64,000 nucleotides of DNA from Sapria himalayana (GCA_029783825.1 JAREIK010017918.1:1332001-1396000), one strand, 5' to 3'; positions 23,221 through 36,699 are shown, counted from the first letter of the stretch. Made by a program: numbers and translations. The notes: generated from the sequence alone by a model not told the origin.

Positions 23221-24934
23221 TCTTCTTCTTATTCTTATTCCCCTTTTTTTTCTTTGTCTTCATCATCATCATCTTATTCTACTATTTATTCTCTTTATTT
23301 TTCTTATTCTTCATCAACAACATCTTATTTTACTATTTTTCCTTTTCTTAATTTTTTTTTGTTTTTGTATTCACCATCATCATCTTATTCTTCTTCCTTT
23401 TCTAAATTCTCATGATTTTTTTTCTCAGTTTTCTTATTCTTATTCTTTTTGTTCTTCTTTTTCTTCTCCTCTATTTTCTTATTCTTATTCTTATTCCCCT
23501 TCTTATTCTTATTCTTATTCCCCTTCTTATTCTTATTCTTATTGTTGTTCTTATTCAACTTCTTCTTCTTTTTTTTTTTGTTTTTTTTGTTCTCTCAATC
23601 TTCTTGTTTTTTATTTTTCTTGTTCTTTCAACTTTTTCATTTACTCTTCTTATTTTCTTTCTTCTAATTTTTTCATTTTCTACTTCATCTTTTATACTTA
23701 TTGTATTTCTTCTTCTTATTTTTCATCTTCTTCTTTTTCAACTTTTTCATTTTTTCTTTCTCCTTTCTTTCCCATACTTCGCTTTCTTACTATTCTTGTC
23801 TTCTTATTCACCATCTCCTTCTTTGTTCTCTACTTTTCTTTCTTACTATTATTTGTCTTCTTATCCTCCTTCTTCTTCTTTGTTCACTTTTTCTACTTCT
23901 TCTCATCTTATTGCCTCTTCTTTTTCATTTTTTTATCTCTTTCTTCTTCTTGTTGTTTTACTTATTCTTTATCTTCTTTACATTCTTCTACTTATTCTTC
24001 AATTTCTTTAGCTTTTCCTTCTTTCATTTCTTAATCTTTTTCTTCTTTTGTTTAAAATTTTTCTACTTATTCTTCATCTCCTTGTTTTTTTTATTCTTGT
24101 GGTTCTTTCTCTTTCAATTTTTTTTCTTCTAGTTATTTTTATTTGCTTCGTATATATATTTATCTTCTTCTTGTACTTCTTCATCTCTTTATTCTTTTTC
24201 ATGATCATCTTTTTATCCTCACATCTTTTCATCTTTTTCTTCTCATTATTATTTTATTTTTTCTTTTTCTTCTAGCTATTTTTTTTTCTTCTTATTCTTT
24301 ATATTGCTATTTTTCTTTTATTTTATTCTCATCATTCTTGTTTTTGATTAATAATTCTTAATTTTTTTTCAATTCCTCCTTTTTCTTGTTCTTCTTATTT
24401 TCAAACATTGTCTTCTTTTGATTTTTTTTTTCTTATTCTACTTCTTGTTCCTCCTCTTCTTCTTATTCTTCTTCTTATTCTTTCTTCACAATCTTCTTAT
24501 TTTTCTTTTTCTTTTTCTTCTACTTTTTGTTATTTTCTTCTATTTTTTTGATTTTCTTTTTTTAAATTCTTTTCTTCTTCCTCTTGTGATTGTTATACTA
24601 ATATTTATTTTTCTTTCTTTTTCTACTTCTTATTATTCTATTTCTTCTTTTCCTTCTTCATCATCTTCTATTTTCTTTTTTTTTTTCTTATTTTTTTCTC
24701 CTTTTTTCTTTTATTTTGCTTCTTATACTCTTCATCCACCTCCTCGTTTCACTTTTTCCTCATATTTAACTTTTCTTTCTTTCTCTTCTTATTGCTCTTC
24801 TTCCTCTTCTTTTTTTTTCCAAATTCTTTTTATTTTTATTTTTCTTTTTTCTCCTCCTCCTCCTTCTCATTCTTCTTATCTTTCTTCCATTTTTTCTTAT
24901 TGTTATTTTTCCCTCCCTCTTCTTCTTCTTGCAC

Positions 24935-24970
<36 letters not shown>

Positions 24971-25263
24971 TCTCTTTTTTTTTCTTTTTTTACATCTTCT
25001 TTCTAATTATTATTAATATTATCATTTATAATATTGTAATTAACAATATTATGATTACTATTATTTTTATTTTCATCATTCTTTTTTCTTTTAATTTTTA
25101 TTTTCTTCTTATTGTATTACATCTTTTTCTTTTTCTCCTTTATCTTTTACAACCACTTCTCTTACTTCTTCTATTTTTTTCTTCTTTTATTTATCCTTCT
25201 TCTATTTTTTTCTTATTTTCTTTATCCTTCTTCTATTCTTCTCCCTATTCATCTTCTTCTAGG

Positions 25264-25266
<3 letters not shown>

Positions 25267-25309
<43 letters not shown>
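25267..25309. repeat. (ATT)n pure triplet run
   Basis: About 14 uninterrupted ATT units lie within block 2. Confidence 0.95.
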
Positions 25310-25310
<1 letters not shown>

Positions 25311-27830
25311 TTCTTATTATTTACCTTCTCATTTTTTGTATTTTTCTTTTTTTCTACTACTACTTCTCTTTATTCTTCTATTTCATCTTTTTCTCTTTTT
25401 CCTTGTTTTTTTTCTTATTCTCACTCTGCTTCTTTTATTTTTTATTCTTATTTTTATTATATTTTGTCTTCTTATTATATTTATTCTCTTTGCCCTTCTT
25501 CTTTTTCTTATTCCTCTTCACCTTGCTCTTCCTCTTCTTGTGATTCTCATTTTTTATTTTTCTCCTTCTCTTTCTTGTTATTATTATTATTATTATTCCT
25601 TATGATCATCATCATCAACATCATCATGACCATCATCATTATATTCTTTTGCTTCTTTGTCTTCTTTTTATCTTCTATTTCTTCTTCTTCTTTATCTTAT
25701 TCTCTTTATTTTATTCTTATTATTCTTCTTGCTTTTTTTATTCTACTTATTCTTCTTCCTCTTCTTTTTCAAATCTTACTTCTTTTCTTTTTCTTGTTAA
25801 TTTATGCTTCTTATTCTTGTTATTCTTCTTGTTCATCTTATATTTTTTCTTTCTTTTCATTTTTATTTTTATTCTTATTATCTTTATCATTCATCTTTAT
25901 CTACTTCTCATTCTTGTCCTTCTTCTTTATCTATTTTTTGTCTTATTTTTTAGCTTATATTTTTTTCTTCTACTTATTCTTCTTTTGACCCTTTTTCTCA
26001 TATTATACTACTTCTTATTCTTCTTGTTTTTCTTTTCCTCCTTTATTTTCTTTTACTACTACTACTACTACTACTACTACTTATTATTATATTATTATTA
26101 TTATTATTATCATTCATTTCTTCAACTTTTTTCTTTTTCTTCTTTTTCATATTTTTCTTATTTTTCTCTATATTGTTCTACTTATTCTTCTTTTTCTTTT
26201 TCTTCTCTATCTTCTTCTATTACTTCTTCTAATTCTTCTTCTTTGTCTTCTTTTTGTCATTCTTACTCATATTCTTTTTCTTATTCTTATTATTCCTCTT
26301 TTCTCTTCTCCTTATTCATGTTATTTTCTTCTTTTTCTTCTTCCATTTTTTTACTTATTTTTTCTATCACCTCTTCATGCCTTATCATTTTTTTTCTTCT
26401 TCATGGTATTGTTCTCCTTCTTCTTTATGTCTTTCTTTTTCTTGTTTTTCTTCATCATCATCTTTTACTTTTTTCTCTTCTATTTTTATTCTCATTGTTC
26501 TTTCTATTATTCTTCTTCTTATGTTTCTTCTTCTTATTATTCTTTGTATTCTTCTTCTCTTTCATCTACCGTCTTCTTTTTCATGTTTTTCTTTTTTATA
26601 TTCTTCTTCTTCACCTTCTTCTCCACCTCATTTTCTTCTTCTTATTCTTCTTCTTCTCCTATTCATCATTTTTCTTTTAATTCTTTTTCTTCTTCTTATC
26701 TTTCTTCATCTTCTTCTTATTTTTCTTTGTCTTCTTCTTCTTCTTCTTCTTCTTCTTTCACTCCTCCTTTTCCTAAATGTTTTCTCTTTTTTTATAATTT
26801 TGTTCTTCACTTTCTTCAAATTCATCTTCTTTCTTTTTCTTTTCTTCTTATTTTTCCTTTTCTTATTCATAATCTTTTTTTTCTTCTTTTCTTTATTCTT
26901 CTCCTTCATCAACTTCTTCAACTTTTCTTTATTATTCTTCTTGTTCTTCCTCTTCTTCTTCTTCTTCTTCTTCTCTTTCTTTTTTTTTCTTCTTCTTCCC
27001 CCTCTTCTTCTTCTTCTTCTTCTTCTTCTTCTTCTCGCTTCTCCTCCTACTCCTCCTTTTCCTGCTCCTCCTCCTCCTCCTCCTCATCTTCTTCTTATTC
27101 TTTTTATACCTCATATTTTCTCTTTTCTTATTCTTCTTATTTTTATTTTACTCATTCTTACTATTATTCTTTTTTTCTATCTCATCATCATCATCTTTTT
27201 CTTCTTCTCTTAAGAGTTGGATCTTCTTCTTTGTCTAGTAACATTTCTTCATATTCTTTTATTATTTTTATTATTTTTATTATTTTTCTTTTTCTCTTTT
27301 TCCGTTTTCTCTTTCTTCTTCTTCTTATTCATTAATTTTATCTTCTCTTTCTAATTTTTTTTTTCTTCTTCTTCTTCATTATTTTCATCTTCTCGTTCTA
27401 TTTTTATTTTTCTTCTTTTTCTTTTTGTTTTTCATTTCTTGTCATTTTTGTTCTTCTTGTTCATCTTATTCTCTTTGTTTTTAGTTTTCTTCTTATTATT
27501 TTCCTCCTCCTCATATTTTTTATTCTTCTTATTCTTCTAATCCTTATCATCATTATCTTCCTTGCCTTCATTTTCATCCTCGTTATCCTCCTCCTCCTTC
27601 TACTCCTTCTCTTTCTTTTCTTCATTTTATTTATTTTATTCATTTTATTCATTTTTTTCATTTTCTTCTTCTTCTTCTTCTTTTTTTCTTATTTTCTTAA
27701 TTTTCTTCTTTTCCTTTTTCTTAGACTTCTTGTTTTTATTATTCATCATCATCATCATCATCATCATCTTATTATTATAATAATTATTATTATTATTCTT
27801 TTTCTTTTTCTTCTTCTTCTTCACTAAAAA

Positions 27831-28599
27831 CTTCCCCACATTGATTAAAATTATTTTGGCTAGGGTGAAAAGCAGTATTACTCTATCTTGCATGATAATT
27901 GATACAAGGAGGGTTGGAAACAAAATAGAACATAGTAAATACTTTTAAACAATGGTCTCCTCAGTGAGTTCCCCCACATCAAGTCCCTATAGAGACTTTT
28001 CGATGAGACTTTCTATTCTCCTTTTTCACCTATCAATGTTGATGAAATAACTTTGCAATATTATTATATTTTAAAAGATTTGAATGTTGTACTATGTACA
28101 ACTCCTTTCAATTCCAACAAATCATTTGTGGATTCTCTATCAAAGTTTACCCAACTTCTCATATATAATATTTTTTATCATCCATATCTTCTAAATTTGA
28201 ATTAAATTCTTTGAAAATTGAAGGATTCCTACCACTTTATCCTCATGCATGCAAAATTTCTACCACTTTCTCCACTCAATTGATTCTTGAAAAGGAGGAA
28301 TAACTTTTTTAAAACCACACTTACATATTAAAATCTTCTTGCCCAAGATTAAAGTCATCAATTTTTTTTTTCCAATTTCTATGAAGAAACGTGGCTCTAG
28401 CACCATGGCTTTGGTAGAAACTTAGGTGGTAGATTGATTCTGTTGCTTGCTTGTTGCCTTTTTGCTCAATCTAGACTCAATTTTTCTTGCTATTAGCTTT
28501 GAAATCAAGATTTCAACCTCCATGGTGGTTTGAATATTCAATCAATTGTATTTCTAAAGTTTTATTTGGAGTGGGGGAATAAAATGTTGTAAGTATAGT
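27831..28599. other. Unassigned AT-rich sequence between the T/C tract and the LTR complex
   Basis: About 770 bp. I tried both strands for LINE, gag, pol and transposase motifs and recognised none. It could be an unrecognised end of the retroelement complex. Confidence 0.4.
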
Positions 28600-29599
28600 A
28601 TTATGAATTTTTTATGCTACTTAATATTTAAATTTATGTAATATCCCAAAAGCTCATTGGTTGAGGGTTTCTCATCCAACATAATTTTACAAGTATATAG
28701 GCCATACAATTAATAAAGTATACATCTATTTAGATATTAATTCCATAGGCATTGTATAGGAAGTTACAATCAACCAATAGTTAGTCAACTATTACTCTAG
28801 TCAAAAGGATAAAACTAGTTTTTTTGTAGGACTCCTAGATTCTATGGTTATCCATTTCATTAAGCATAATGCATGTTTAAGTTGCTTAGTTGTTATTGTA
28901 TTTTTTTACAGAATAAAGGGCTATATTAATATATGAATATCTTGTTCCTTATTAGCATACAAAATAGTTATCACCTATTTGACTCTCCCTAATAATGGTC
29001 TCCTCATAGTTATCATCTTAGTAATTTACACCAAAAATAAAAAAACATCCATACTTGAAGGTCATTTATAAGTCTAGAGCTTTTAGGTAACTCATTAACT
29101 ACTCTTAATGTTTGCTTCATATGTGTATTCTTATTCTCTAATCTCATGAGTCATAAAGACATGAATTGATATTGTATTAAAAGGGTTTGTACTTTCATCT
29201 TCATAAGCACTATAATCATAATAATTAATATATGTTTTTTCTTAAATTTTACTAGTAGTAGTCATATGAAAGAAAGTAACTCACAAGGCTATCACCACCA
29301 TATAAGTCGTATGCTCTTGCATGTGTTTGATGACTTATATATCTAGGACCACCATGATATCATGTGACTCACATATTAAAGATAAAACCCTTATGAAAAT
29401 GCTATATAAAACTAATGCATCATTTGAGGGTTAATTTATTAAAATATATATAATGGATTGACTTATAAAAATATTCATGCATTCAGCTTTGTACTTGTCA
29501 TACTCACAATAATTAAATTTATCTTAATTTTAGATTTTGACATATGAATTAATCTCATACATCATGATCAAAAGGGTTAATTTAATCAAAAGTATGTCT
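28600..29599 (-). mobile_element. LTR fragment L0 (minus strand) of the gypsy-B family
   Basis: The segment aligns in the same orientation with 45390-46360. Shared landmarks are AAAAGCTCATTGGTTGAGG / AAAACTTATTTGGTGAGG followed by CAAGTAATAAAGTACAT-like sequence, and TCACAAGGCTATCACCACC / TCACAAGGCTATCATCACC. In reverse complement it matches the 3' part of the plus-strand LTRs, for example around 31200-31560. It abuts plus-strand LTR L1 head to head at about 29600. Only about the last 1 kb of the LTR is present. Confidence 0.6.
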
Positions 29600-30339
29600 T
29601 GTAGCTAACTATTTAGTTTTCAAATTATCCAAACATTCTTAAGTTTTTTGGAGTTATTTGATATTGTGTAAGTATGGAATTAAAGAATTATGAATTATTT
29701 TAATGACTTTGGAGTTTTCACAAGTTTTGGTGTAGTCATGAAAATTATTGGTTTTTGAAGGTGTTTAGTTGAGAGGATAGAACATGTAGTGTTGTGAAGT
29801 TTTAGCATCCATTTTTACCAAAAACTTTATCTTAGCATCATAACAATCTTTGTATACCACAACCTTATCAACTCATTAGCATAATCCATCCAATATGTAA
29901 AATTTTTTTAGTGGCTATGATATTATCATAGAGTTTTAACCAAACTTATTTTATAAATATTACATGAGTGAAAAATTAATTCAATATTAAAACAACCAAG
30001 TACCTTATTGGTGCTCAAATTTGTGATCAAGTCCAAGTACTATGACTTTATATTTAATATGGATTAGTAGTCTCAAGTCAAAGCCATGACATTTTTAGAA
30101 AACCACAACATATGAGTTATAAAATGTTTTAGAGCTGAAATTACTTAGGCCAAAATTATAAAAATTATTCAGTATCATGATTTTTGAGATACAAAGTTAT
30201 AGAGGATATTACTCGAGCAAGTTCATTTCTTAAAGCCTTGACTCTTGTCCTCAAAAAAAGGTAGAGCCACAACTTTTTTGCTCAAGCTAATTGCCTACCT
30301 ATTCCATGGAATACTTGTAGTGGTGGATCAACATGAAAT

Positions 30340-30860
30340 ATGAGATAAGAGAAAGTAAGTGTCATGGCCTCCAATAGTATCCTAGACACTTGAAGAAATA
30401 AAAGGCAGATTCTTGTAGCTATTTCTTAGTGTCAGAGCCATGGAATATAAAAAAAAGACTTTTTCTCAATGTCATGACTATTTCTCAATGTTGTGGCATA
30501 TACAAATCAAGAAGGACTAATGCTAATATCATGATATTATCATATCATGTTGGCCATATATCAAAATGATAAGTCTTTCACCATGTAATGGTTATTCCCT
30601 AGTGCCATGATCTTTAATCATAGACAAGAAGATAAATGCACGAAATTGTGACTACTTCATAGCACCATAACTTTGTATTACAAAAATATTAGGCTCAAGA
30701 CATGGTTATTGTCAGTGCCATGACTATGTGATAGAGAAAAATCAGGATGTAGTTCATAGTCATAGTCTAGAGTTACAACCTCAAGCTTAAGAGATAAAGC
30801 CTGAAGATGTAAATTTCTTCTAAAAACCATGACTTCCTACATAGAGTAATGCATAGTCAT
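30340..30860 (+). repeat. LTR minisatellite with GTCATGAC-type motif (L1)
   Basis: Imperfect units of roughly 60-70 bp repeat the pattern GTCATGACTATTTCTCAATG, a second CATGACC-like motif and an A-rich AAGAAGATAAA-like segment. The same array occurs in L2 (36700-37200), and in reverse complement in L3 (about 42340-42960) and L4 (about 46800-47180). Confidence 0.6.
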
Positions 30861-30970
30861 CCAATTATAAAAGTGGAAGATAGAGAAATTTGTAAAATCT
30901 GTCATATTCTTCTTCCTCTCTCTCCATGCAACAAGCAAGGGATGTAATATTTGATATAATCCCTAGAGTT

Positions 30971-30989
30971 GGGGGGGGGGGGGGGGGGG
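30971..30989 (+). repeat. Poly-G run (19 G, then T and 5 G)
   Basis: The homologous place in L2 (about 37320) reads only GTTGGGAGTC, so the run expanded in this copy after duplication, or is a sequencing artefact. Confidence 0.9.
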
Positions 30990-32118
30990 TGGGGGTGGTT
31001 GCATAACTCTCATATGATAGATTTGAAAATTTTACCAAAATTGTGTGGGTTTAGAATTTATGTAAATTAATATATGTGATGTGACATTTGTTTTGTTTAT
31101 GAATGAAAATGTTTTATTTTTTTTATGGATATTGATGGATGACTAACTAAATAATGTACTAAGGATATTATGTCTTTTTGACTATGATACATGAGACAAA
31201 TCTATACATTAAAACACAAAATCGTAGTATGTTAATCATCATGAATATGACAAAAGTGCCAACATTTTTATTTTCCAATCCAATGTTTGTCTTAAAAGAA
31301 TAAGTTCTCACTTAGATGGATGTTAAATAGAGCATTATCATAAGAAGTTCACCTTTAATTTTGGAGTCATTTTGTCACCAAGGAGGATTGTGACAAAAAA
31401 TCCTCGGGACATGCACCATTATGTTTTGACTCCTAAGGTGGTGATAGGCCTTGTTAGTATTTTTACTCATATGGTTCCCACTAGTGAAAGTATATGTTAA
31501 ATATATGAGCATGATACTTATGAAGATAAAAGTACAAATACTTACAAAACATATTAGACTTTGGTTTTTTGACACATAAGCCTAGAGAATAAGAGTGTAC
31601 AAATATAGCCACCATCAAGGGCAATTAATGAAGTTTTCTAAAATGAATATGATTGTGAATGACTTTCAAAAGAGATGAATTATTATCTCAGATGAGACAT
31701 ACTAAGAGGAAACCAATGAGAGTCTACCATTGGGATGCGCTCAATAGTTATAACCATCTTGCATGCTGTTAGGTCAAGAAGTCATTGCACAATAATCCAA
31801 CTTTTATTCTGTGTTAAAATATAATTTAAGTCAAGAAACTTAAATAACATCATATAGATTAAATGAATAAACTAATGGATCTATGATTGTCTAACAATTT
31901 GAATATCTATTTTACTGAAAAAAAGTTTTCTCACTATTGAATAACCAAGCTACCAATATAATTCATATGAGATTGATATCTTGATGAAAATCTACTTTAC
32001 TATTTGTATGATCCATATACTTGTGTATTTCTATTGATGAGACACTCTTACAAATAAGTTTTTAAGATATTATCTAACTAATAAAATTAGGTGGTATAAA
32101 AAAGTCAAAATATGTTTT

Positions 32119-32136
32119 TGGCACTACTATCAGGGA
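32119..32136 (+). promoter_or_regulatory. Primer binding site of gypsy-B copy 1 (degenerate, tRNA-Asp type)
   Basis: TGGCACTACTATCAGGGA resembles TGGCGCCGTTGCCGGGGA, the site complementary to plant tRNA-Asp 3' ends that is used by Athila-like gypsy elements. It lies 11 bp after the proposed LTR end. The corresponding site is at 38724 in copy 2 and, inverted, near 45364. Confidence 0.6.
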
Positions 32137-32339
32137 TTATTTAGTTTAGTTATTCAATATGAGTTGACATAATTATCCTTATAAAATAATAATTATTTTG
32201 TAGTAGTTTAAATATTATTGAGTTAGATTATTTTTTCTGAATCTAATTACTAAGTCTTGTTAACTTGTTTTAAAGTGGATAGTTGTATTTTGGTTTTTGC
32301 TTTTATTTTTTGTACTTTTCTTTCTTATCCTTTTTAATA

Positions 32340-33720
32340 CCCTTCTCTTAGTTGAAGATCTAAGACTGAGCATAACCCTTTAGACTCATAATTCAAAAGA
32401 TCAAGAAGAGTTATTTCTAGGCAAAGTACATATTAAAAGTATATGAAGGGCACTAGTTATAATAGAGAGTCCCAAGACAATAATGGTCAATGTATCTAAT
32501 AGTCCATTCACTAGCATACCTTACGAGACTATTGGAGGTCCATGATGATGGACAGTTATTTGGATATTCGATTACAACTAGTGGAAGTTAATTACTTTGA
32601 GTTGAAGGTAAGTATTATAGTTATGGTTCAATAGTGGTTTAGTGAAAAGGCATCAAAGGACCCCAATGTTTATTGAGAGGAAATAAGGTTACATTTATTT
32701 TTTCATGAAGCAATTTGACATGAAGTTGATTCCAATGTTTATTGAGGGATTTCATTGAAAGTTGGGATGAATTTTTGAGGATTTCCTCATAAAGTTCTTC
32801 GAGCTCAATTTACATCTCAATTATGAAGTGAGAGATATAAATTCAGGTAAGATGAGTATGAGAATTTATATGATGCTTGAGACCATTTTAAAGAGTAATT
32901 GATGAGATGTCCTCAACATAGATTCTAATTATAGTTTTAAGCCTAAACCTTCTACAATAGGTTGTCCTATATAATGAGGTGCATAGTCGATGTAATCGCT
33001 AGAGGTCAGTTCTGAATAAATTGTTGGAGGCATATTATTTATTTGAGGAGCTAGCAAAAATAACTATCAAACTCTAATAGATCACTCATTTGAAATAAGA
33101 TAAGCTAGAATATTGTGTTTGGATCAGTTCACCACTAGCAAATCTAAGATAGATGATTTTTAAGGAAGCTTTATACCAAAGAATAAAAAAAATATCAGAG
33201 AATATCATCATTTTACATCAGCATGAACCAGTAGACTTGCATCTTATTTATGAAATATAAGAAGCTAATCAAATACAAAAAAAGGGTATATTATTCAAAC
33301 CAATAACAATGTCCCAAAATACTACCATCCAAACATGATGAATCATAAAAATTTATTATATAGAGGCTATGGTAATGGGCTATAGAATTTTAAAGTAAAC
33401 TTCTAAAAATATTAGGGAAAATGTAGTGAGCTACACTAAACAAAAAAGCTCAAGTTTAAATTTCTAACTATCATGAAGGGATTCAATCTGTCTTAGTATA
33501 ATTGAAAAAGAAAAATGATACCCAAGATAATCAGATGAAGGCACTTGAAGAGAGGATGGATTAAATGAGGTTGATGATGAAGAATATAAAGCATCATCTT
33601 GGACATGGGCAATTGGCATTATCAATGAAAGAAAGAGGGTAATATGAATTGTCAAGTAATACAAAATTAAATCTAAATAATTGCTTATCAATATTACTTA
33701 GAAGGAAGAAGAATTTATTA
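32340..33720 (+). pseudogene. gypsy-B copy 1 gag remnant
   Basis: Broken plus-strand frames read, in order, 'LQLVEVNYFELK', 'VMVQ', 'SWDEF', 'DEYENLYDA.DHFKE' and 'MRCPQHRF'. A phrase near 32940-32990 follows, corresponding to the conserved 'QTFYNGL', then a 'VDVIA.GQF' segment. These are the capsid landmarks of plant Ty3/gypsy gag (retrotransposon_gag family), with the order and spacing preserved. Stops occur every few tens of codons. Downstream (33050-33720) the sequence is A-rich and still homologous to copy 2, with no zinc knuckle seen. Confidence 0.7.
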
Positions 33721-34184
33721 GGGCATCATGAATAAAAAGATTCTGAAACCTTTGGGGTTGAAACCACTGCAACTTTTCCAAATATCATAGCTTCAAAGCT
33801 ACTAAGGTATTTTGAACAAGAGAATTCTAGAAATTTTTGGAAGTGATAATACTATGCCTTTTGCAAAAGTCACTATTCTATTAAAAACGTTTATAAGAAT
33901 CCATAGCCCATACTCAAAAGGATAGGAAACATATAGGATATGATGATGCAGTACCTAATAAGATCATGACTTAAAAAGAAGTGCAAGCACAAGTTTCACA
34001 CAAAGATGAGAAAAAACGGAAACGGGAGATAGAGAAGTGAATAGAGGTTACCCAAAGCTATGGAGATAAAGAAATAAATTATAATGAAGCTAAAAACAAG
34101 TTTTTATTAAAATTCTATTTTCGTAATGATATATAAAAGTGAAATTAGAAAAATAATTTGAAAAGTATTTCAATATATTTCTGA

Positions 34185-34711
34185 AATTAGATTGAACAAA
34201 CCATTTGTCAAAATTCTAACGCAAATGCTGATATATGTTAAATTTATGAAAGACATAAAGAGTAGTAAGAAAAAAGTAGAGATGTATGAGACCATCAATA
34301 TAACCAAGAAATATAATGCAATCATTTAAAAAAACTTCTGAGAAAATTTAAAGACCCCCAAAGTTTTACTATACTTTGTACTATTGGAAGTATACATTTC
34401 AAAAGATATTATGTGACTTGAGATCAAGTGTCAACTTGATACCCTTATCAATCACACAAGGAGTGAATCTTGACAAAATTACTCCAATATATTTTTCACT
34501 CCAAATGATAGATCAGATTATCAAGTGGCCATATGGAATCATGGAAGATGCATTGATCAAGGTGTATATATATATATTTCCAATGAATTTTATTATAAAA
34601 GATATGAAGATGAACAACTATGTGCACCTAATATTGGGACAACCATTTTTGTCCATGAGAGAAGCCATTATCAATATCAAGAAAGGGGAGTTCACATTAT
34701 ATGTAAGTTAG
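34185..34711 (+). pseudogene. gypsy-B copy 1 gag-protease linker and aspartic protease
   Basis: The linker reads 'NKPFVKILTQMLIYVKFMKD' and then 'YETINITKKYNAII', typical of this clade. A 111-codon open piece (34376-34711) is a nearly whole retropepsin: 'ILCDLRSSVNLIPLSI', 'LQMIDQIIKWPYGIMEDALI', 'VYIYIFPMNFIIKDM', 'LILGQPFLSMREAI' and 'INIKKGEFTLYV'. The active-site segment is C-D-L-R-S-S, not C-D-L-G-S-S: Gly next to the catalytic triad is replaced by Arg. The same Arg is in copy 2. No reverse transcriptase follows. Confidence 0.85.
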
Positions 34712-35960
34712 AAATAAGTAAAGATCAATCTCTAGAATGACTTATGGGGTCTAGATGATGATGAAATAAAATATTGAAGAATTAGCAATCTCTTTCATAG
34801 CAAAATGCAACAAAAAGTATTTTTTCAGAAGAATAATTTTGTAGAAAAGTGATTATAGAATGAATATGAAGGATTTAAAGTAGAAGAATAGCTTTAGAGC
34901 TCTAATAGCAAAGAAAATCAGAAATATGAAGAAGAAGAATTATATTGGAGAAACAAAATAAGGGAATAGAGGAAGATAATTACTATAAGGTTGTGGAATT
35001 CTTCAAAAGCTCAACCTCAATGGAGAAAGATAAGGTCGAGACAAAAATCATGGATAAACCATTCAAAGACAATGTCGTAGCTATGCATAGGGCAAATACT
35101 TTGAAAATGAAAATGTCCAAAAAAATTTTAAAGACAAAGTTGCAACTGTGCATAATGACATGAATTTGATATTATAGAAAAAAAATAGCCTAGGAAATCA
35201 TGAAGACAAATTCATGGCTATGTCCAACACCACAACTTTATGGATGCAAAAATGTATTAGTCTATTAGAATCTTAAATACAAGACCATGGCTATGCACAA
35301 TACCAAATTTTTAATGTTATATAATGAAAATAAAAAAGAAAATATTCAAGAAAAAACTATAGCTTCACTCAATTCCACAACTTCAGAGTTGCAAGAAGAA
35401 AAGAAAAAGAAAAATTTTAAAGGAAACCCACAATCATACTTAGTGCAATGACATTGGGGATCCATGAAAAAAATGAAAAACCTAGAACAAAAGGAGTTAT
35501 GACATTCACTAAAGTCATAACATCAAATGATGAAAAATCAAAAGAAGAAAGTGTATCACAAGCAATACCAAAGAAAGAAACAAACCAGAAGAAGATAAAA
35601 TAGTAAACTAAAAAGATAACATAGACATAAAAGATCTCTGATGGAGCAAAAGAGGATATGATTATTTAGCTATGGACATTAAACATAATAGTGCTTAATA
35701 AGCAACGTGAATATATTTTCACATGTGTGTGATTTAATAAATACTTATATCCACCAAATAAATAAATATACACATCCAATGAGACACATGATCATGAAAT
35801 TTAAACACCATCTCGACTATCAATGAGTCAACTTGAAGTTGATCTAATAATTTTTAGAATCTATGACACTCAAATTTAGTCAGAGTAATTTTTATAGATG
35901 ATGAAGATTTCTTTTCATAGATGGAGAAATTATTGTTCAAAGATGAACAATTTTTTTTAG
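34712..35960 (+). repeat. gypsy-B copy 1 post-protease spacer with degenerate repeats; no pol
   Basis: About 1.25 kb lies between the protease and LTR L2 and contains no RT, RNase H or integrase motif in any frame. Between about 35050 and 35560 a roughly 65-75-bp unit recurs imperfectly, containing AAAGACAA, a GTAGCTATGCATA or CCATGGCTATGCACAATACC-like core and ACAACTTT. The rest is A-rich. The terminal 300 bp before L2 shows no clear polypurine tract. A fuller pol may have been lost before amplification of the family. Confidence 0.55.
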
Positions 35961-36699
35961 TGTAGCATTTTTTTTGGTGTTCAAACTACTAGATATTCAT
36001 AGGTATTTGTTGCTATATGATATTGTGTAGGCATGAGATAAGAGAAATTATGGATTGATTTCATGACTTTAAAGTTTTAGATAGTTTTGATTAATAATCA
36101 TAAATTTGATCAGTTTTTGAAAGTGTTTAGATGATGGGGTAGAAAATAGAGTCTTGTAAAGTTTCCACACCCATTCTTGATTGAAACTGTATGTAAAAGG
36201 CAATGCCAATCTTTGTATGTTATAACCCTATCAACTCATTGGCATAATGTTTCCATTATATGACGTATTCTTAGTGGCTATGATATTATCATTAAACTCA
36301 TCTCATAAAATTTTAATGGTTGTAACATTCATTTCTTATCACAGAAATCAAATACCTCATTTGTGCTCTAAGTCATGACCAAATCTAAGCATCATGATTT
36401 TATATTTAATATGACTCGATAGATACAAGTCCAAAGTATGATATTTTTATAAACTCACAAATTTTGAGCTTTTGAAAGTTATAGAGCCAAAACTACTTAG
36501 GCCAAAGTTATGACAATTATTTAGCATCATAACTTTTGGGATACAAAGGTAAATGATATTACTCGAGTATAATCATTTTCCAAGGTCATGACTCTTGTTC
36601 TCAAATGAATACAAAGTTATAACTTTTATGATCGAACTAATTACCTATGTCATGGAATAGTTGTGGTGGTGTAGCAACATGATATATGAAATATGAGTA

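Larger units (their letters stand above)
21214..27830 (+). repeat. T/C-rich diverged triplet tract, block 2
   Basis: About 6.6 kb has the same composition and strand polarity as block 1 and starts immediately after hAT-2. Pure or nearly pure islands are scattered through it: ATT near 22325-22369, 24937-24968 and 25267-25309; ACT near 26054-26083; TTC near 26738-26757 and 27003-27035; TCA near 27743-27769. The longest open frames (up to about 410 codons) contain only low-complexity Phe/Ser/Leu/Ile/Tyr and no domain. The right end fades into unique sequence near 27830. Confidence 0.95.
29600..32107 (+). mobile_element. gypsy-B copy 1, 5' LTR (L1)
   Basis: The segment aligns along its length with L2 (35961-38712). 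Landmarks include CAATCTTTGTAT followed by CTTATCAACTCATTAGCATAAT, AAGTCATTGCA and the end ACTAATAAAATTA. It starts TGTAGC and ends AGTCA, giving the usual TG...CA ends, and is followed 11 bp later by a primer binding site. The boundaries are inferred from the comparison of L1 and L2. It contains a minisatellite zone (30340-30860) and a 19-G run. The length of about 2.5 kb is long but within the range of large plant gypsy LTRs. It would hold promoter and polyadenylation signals; I cannot locate these precisely. Confidence 0.65.

Noticed and set aside
30340..30860. CRISPR-like array of spaced short repeats
   Set aside because: The motif copies are imperfect, the spacing varies and the array sits within a plant retrotransposon LTR. 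It is a degenerate minisatellite.
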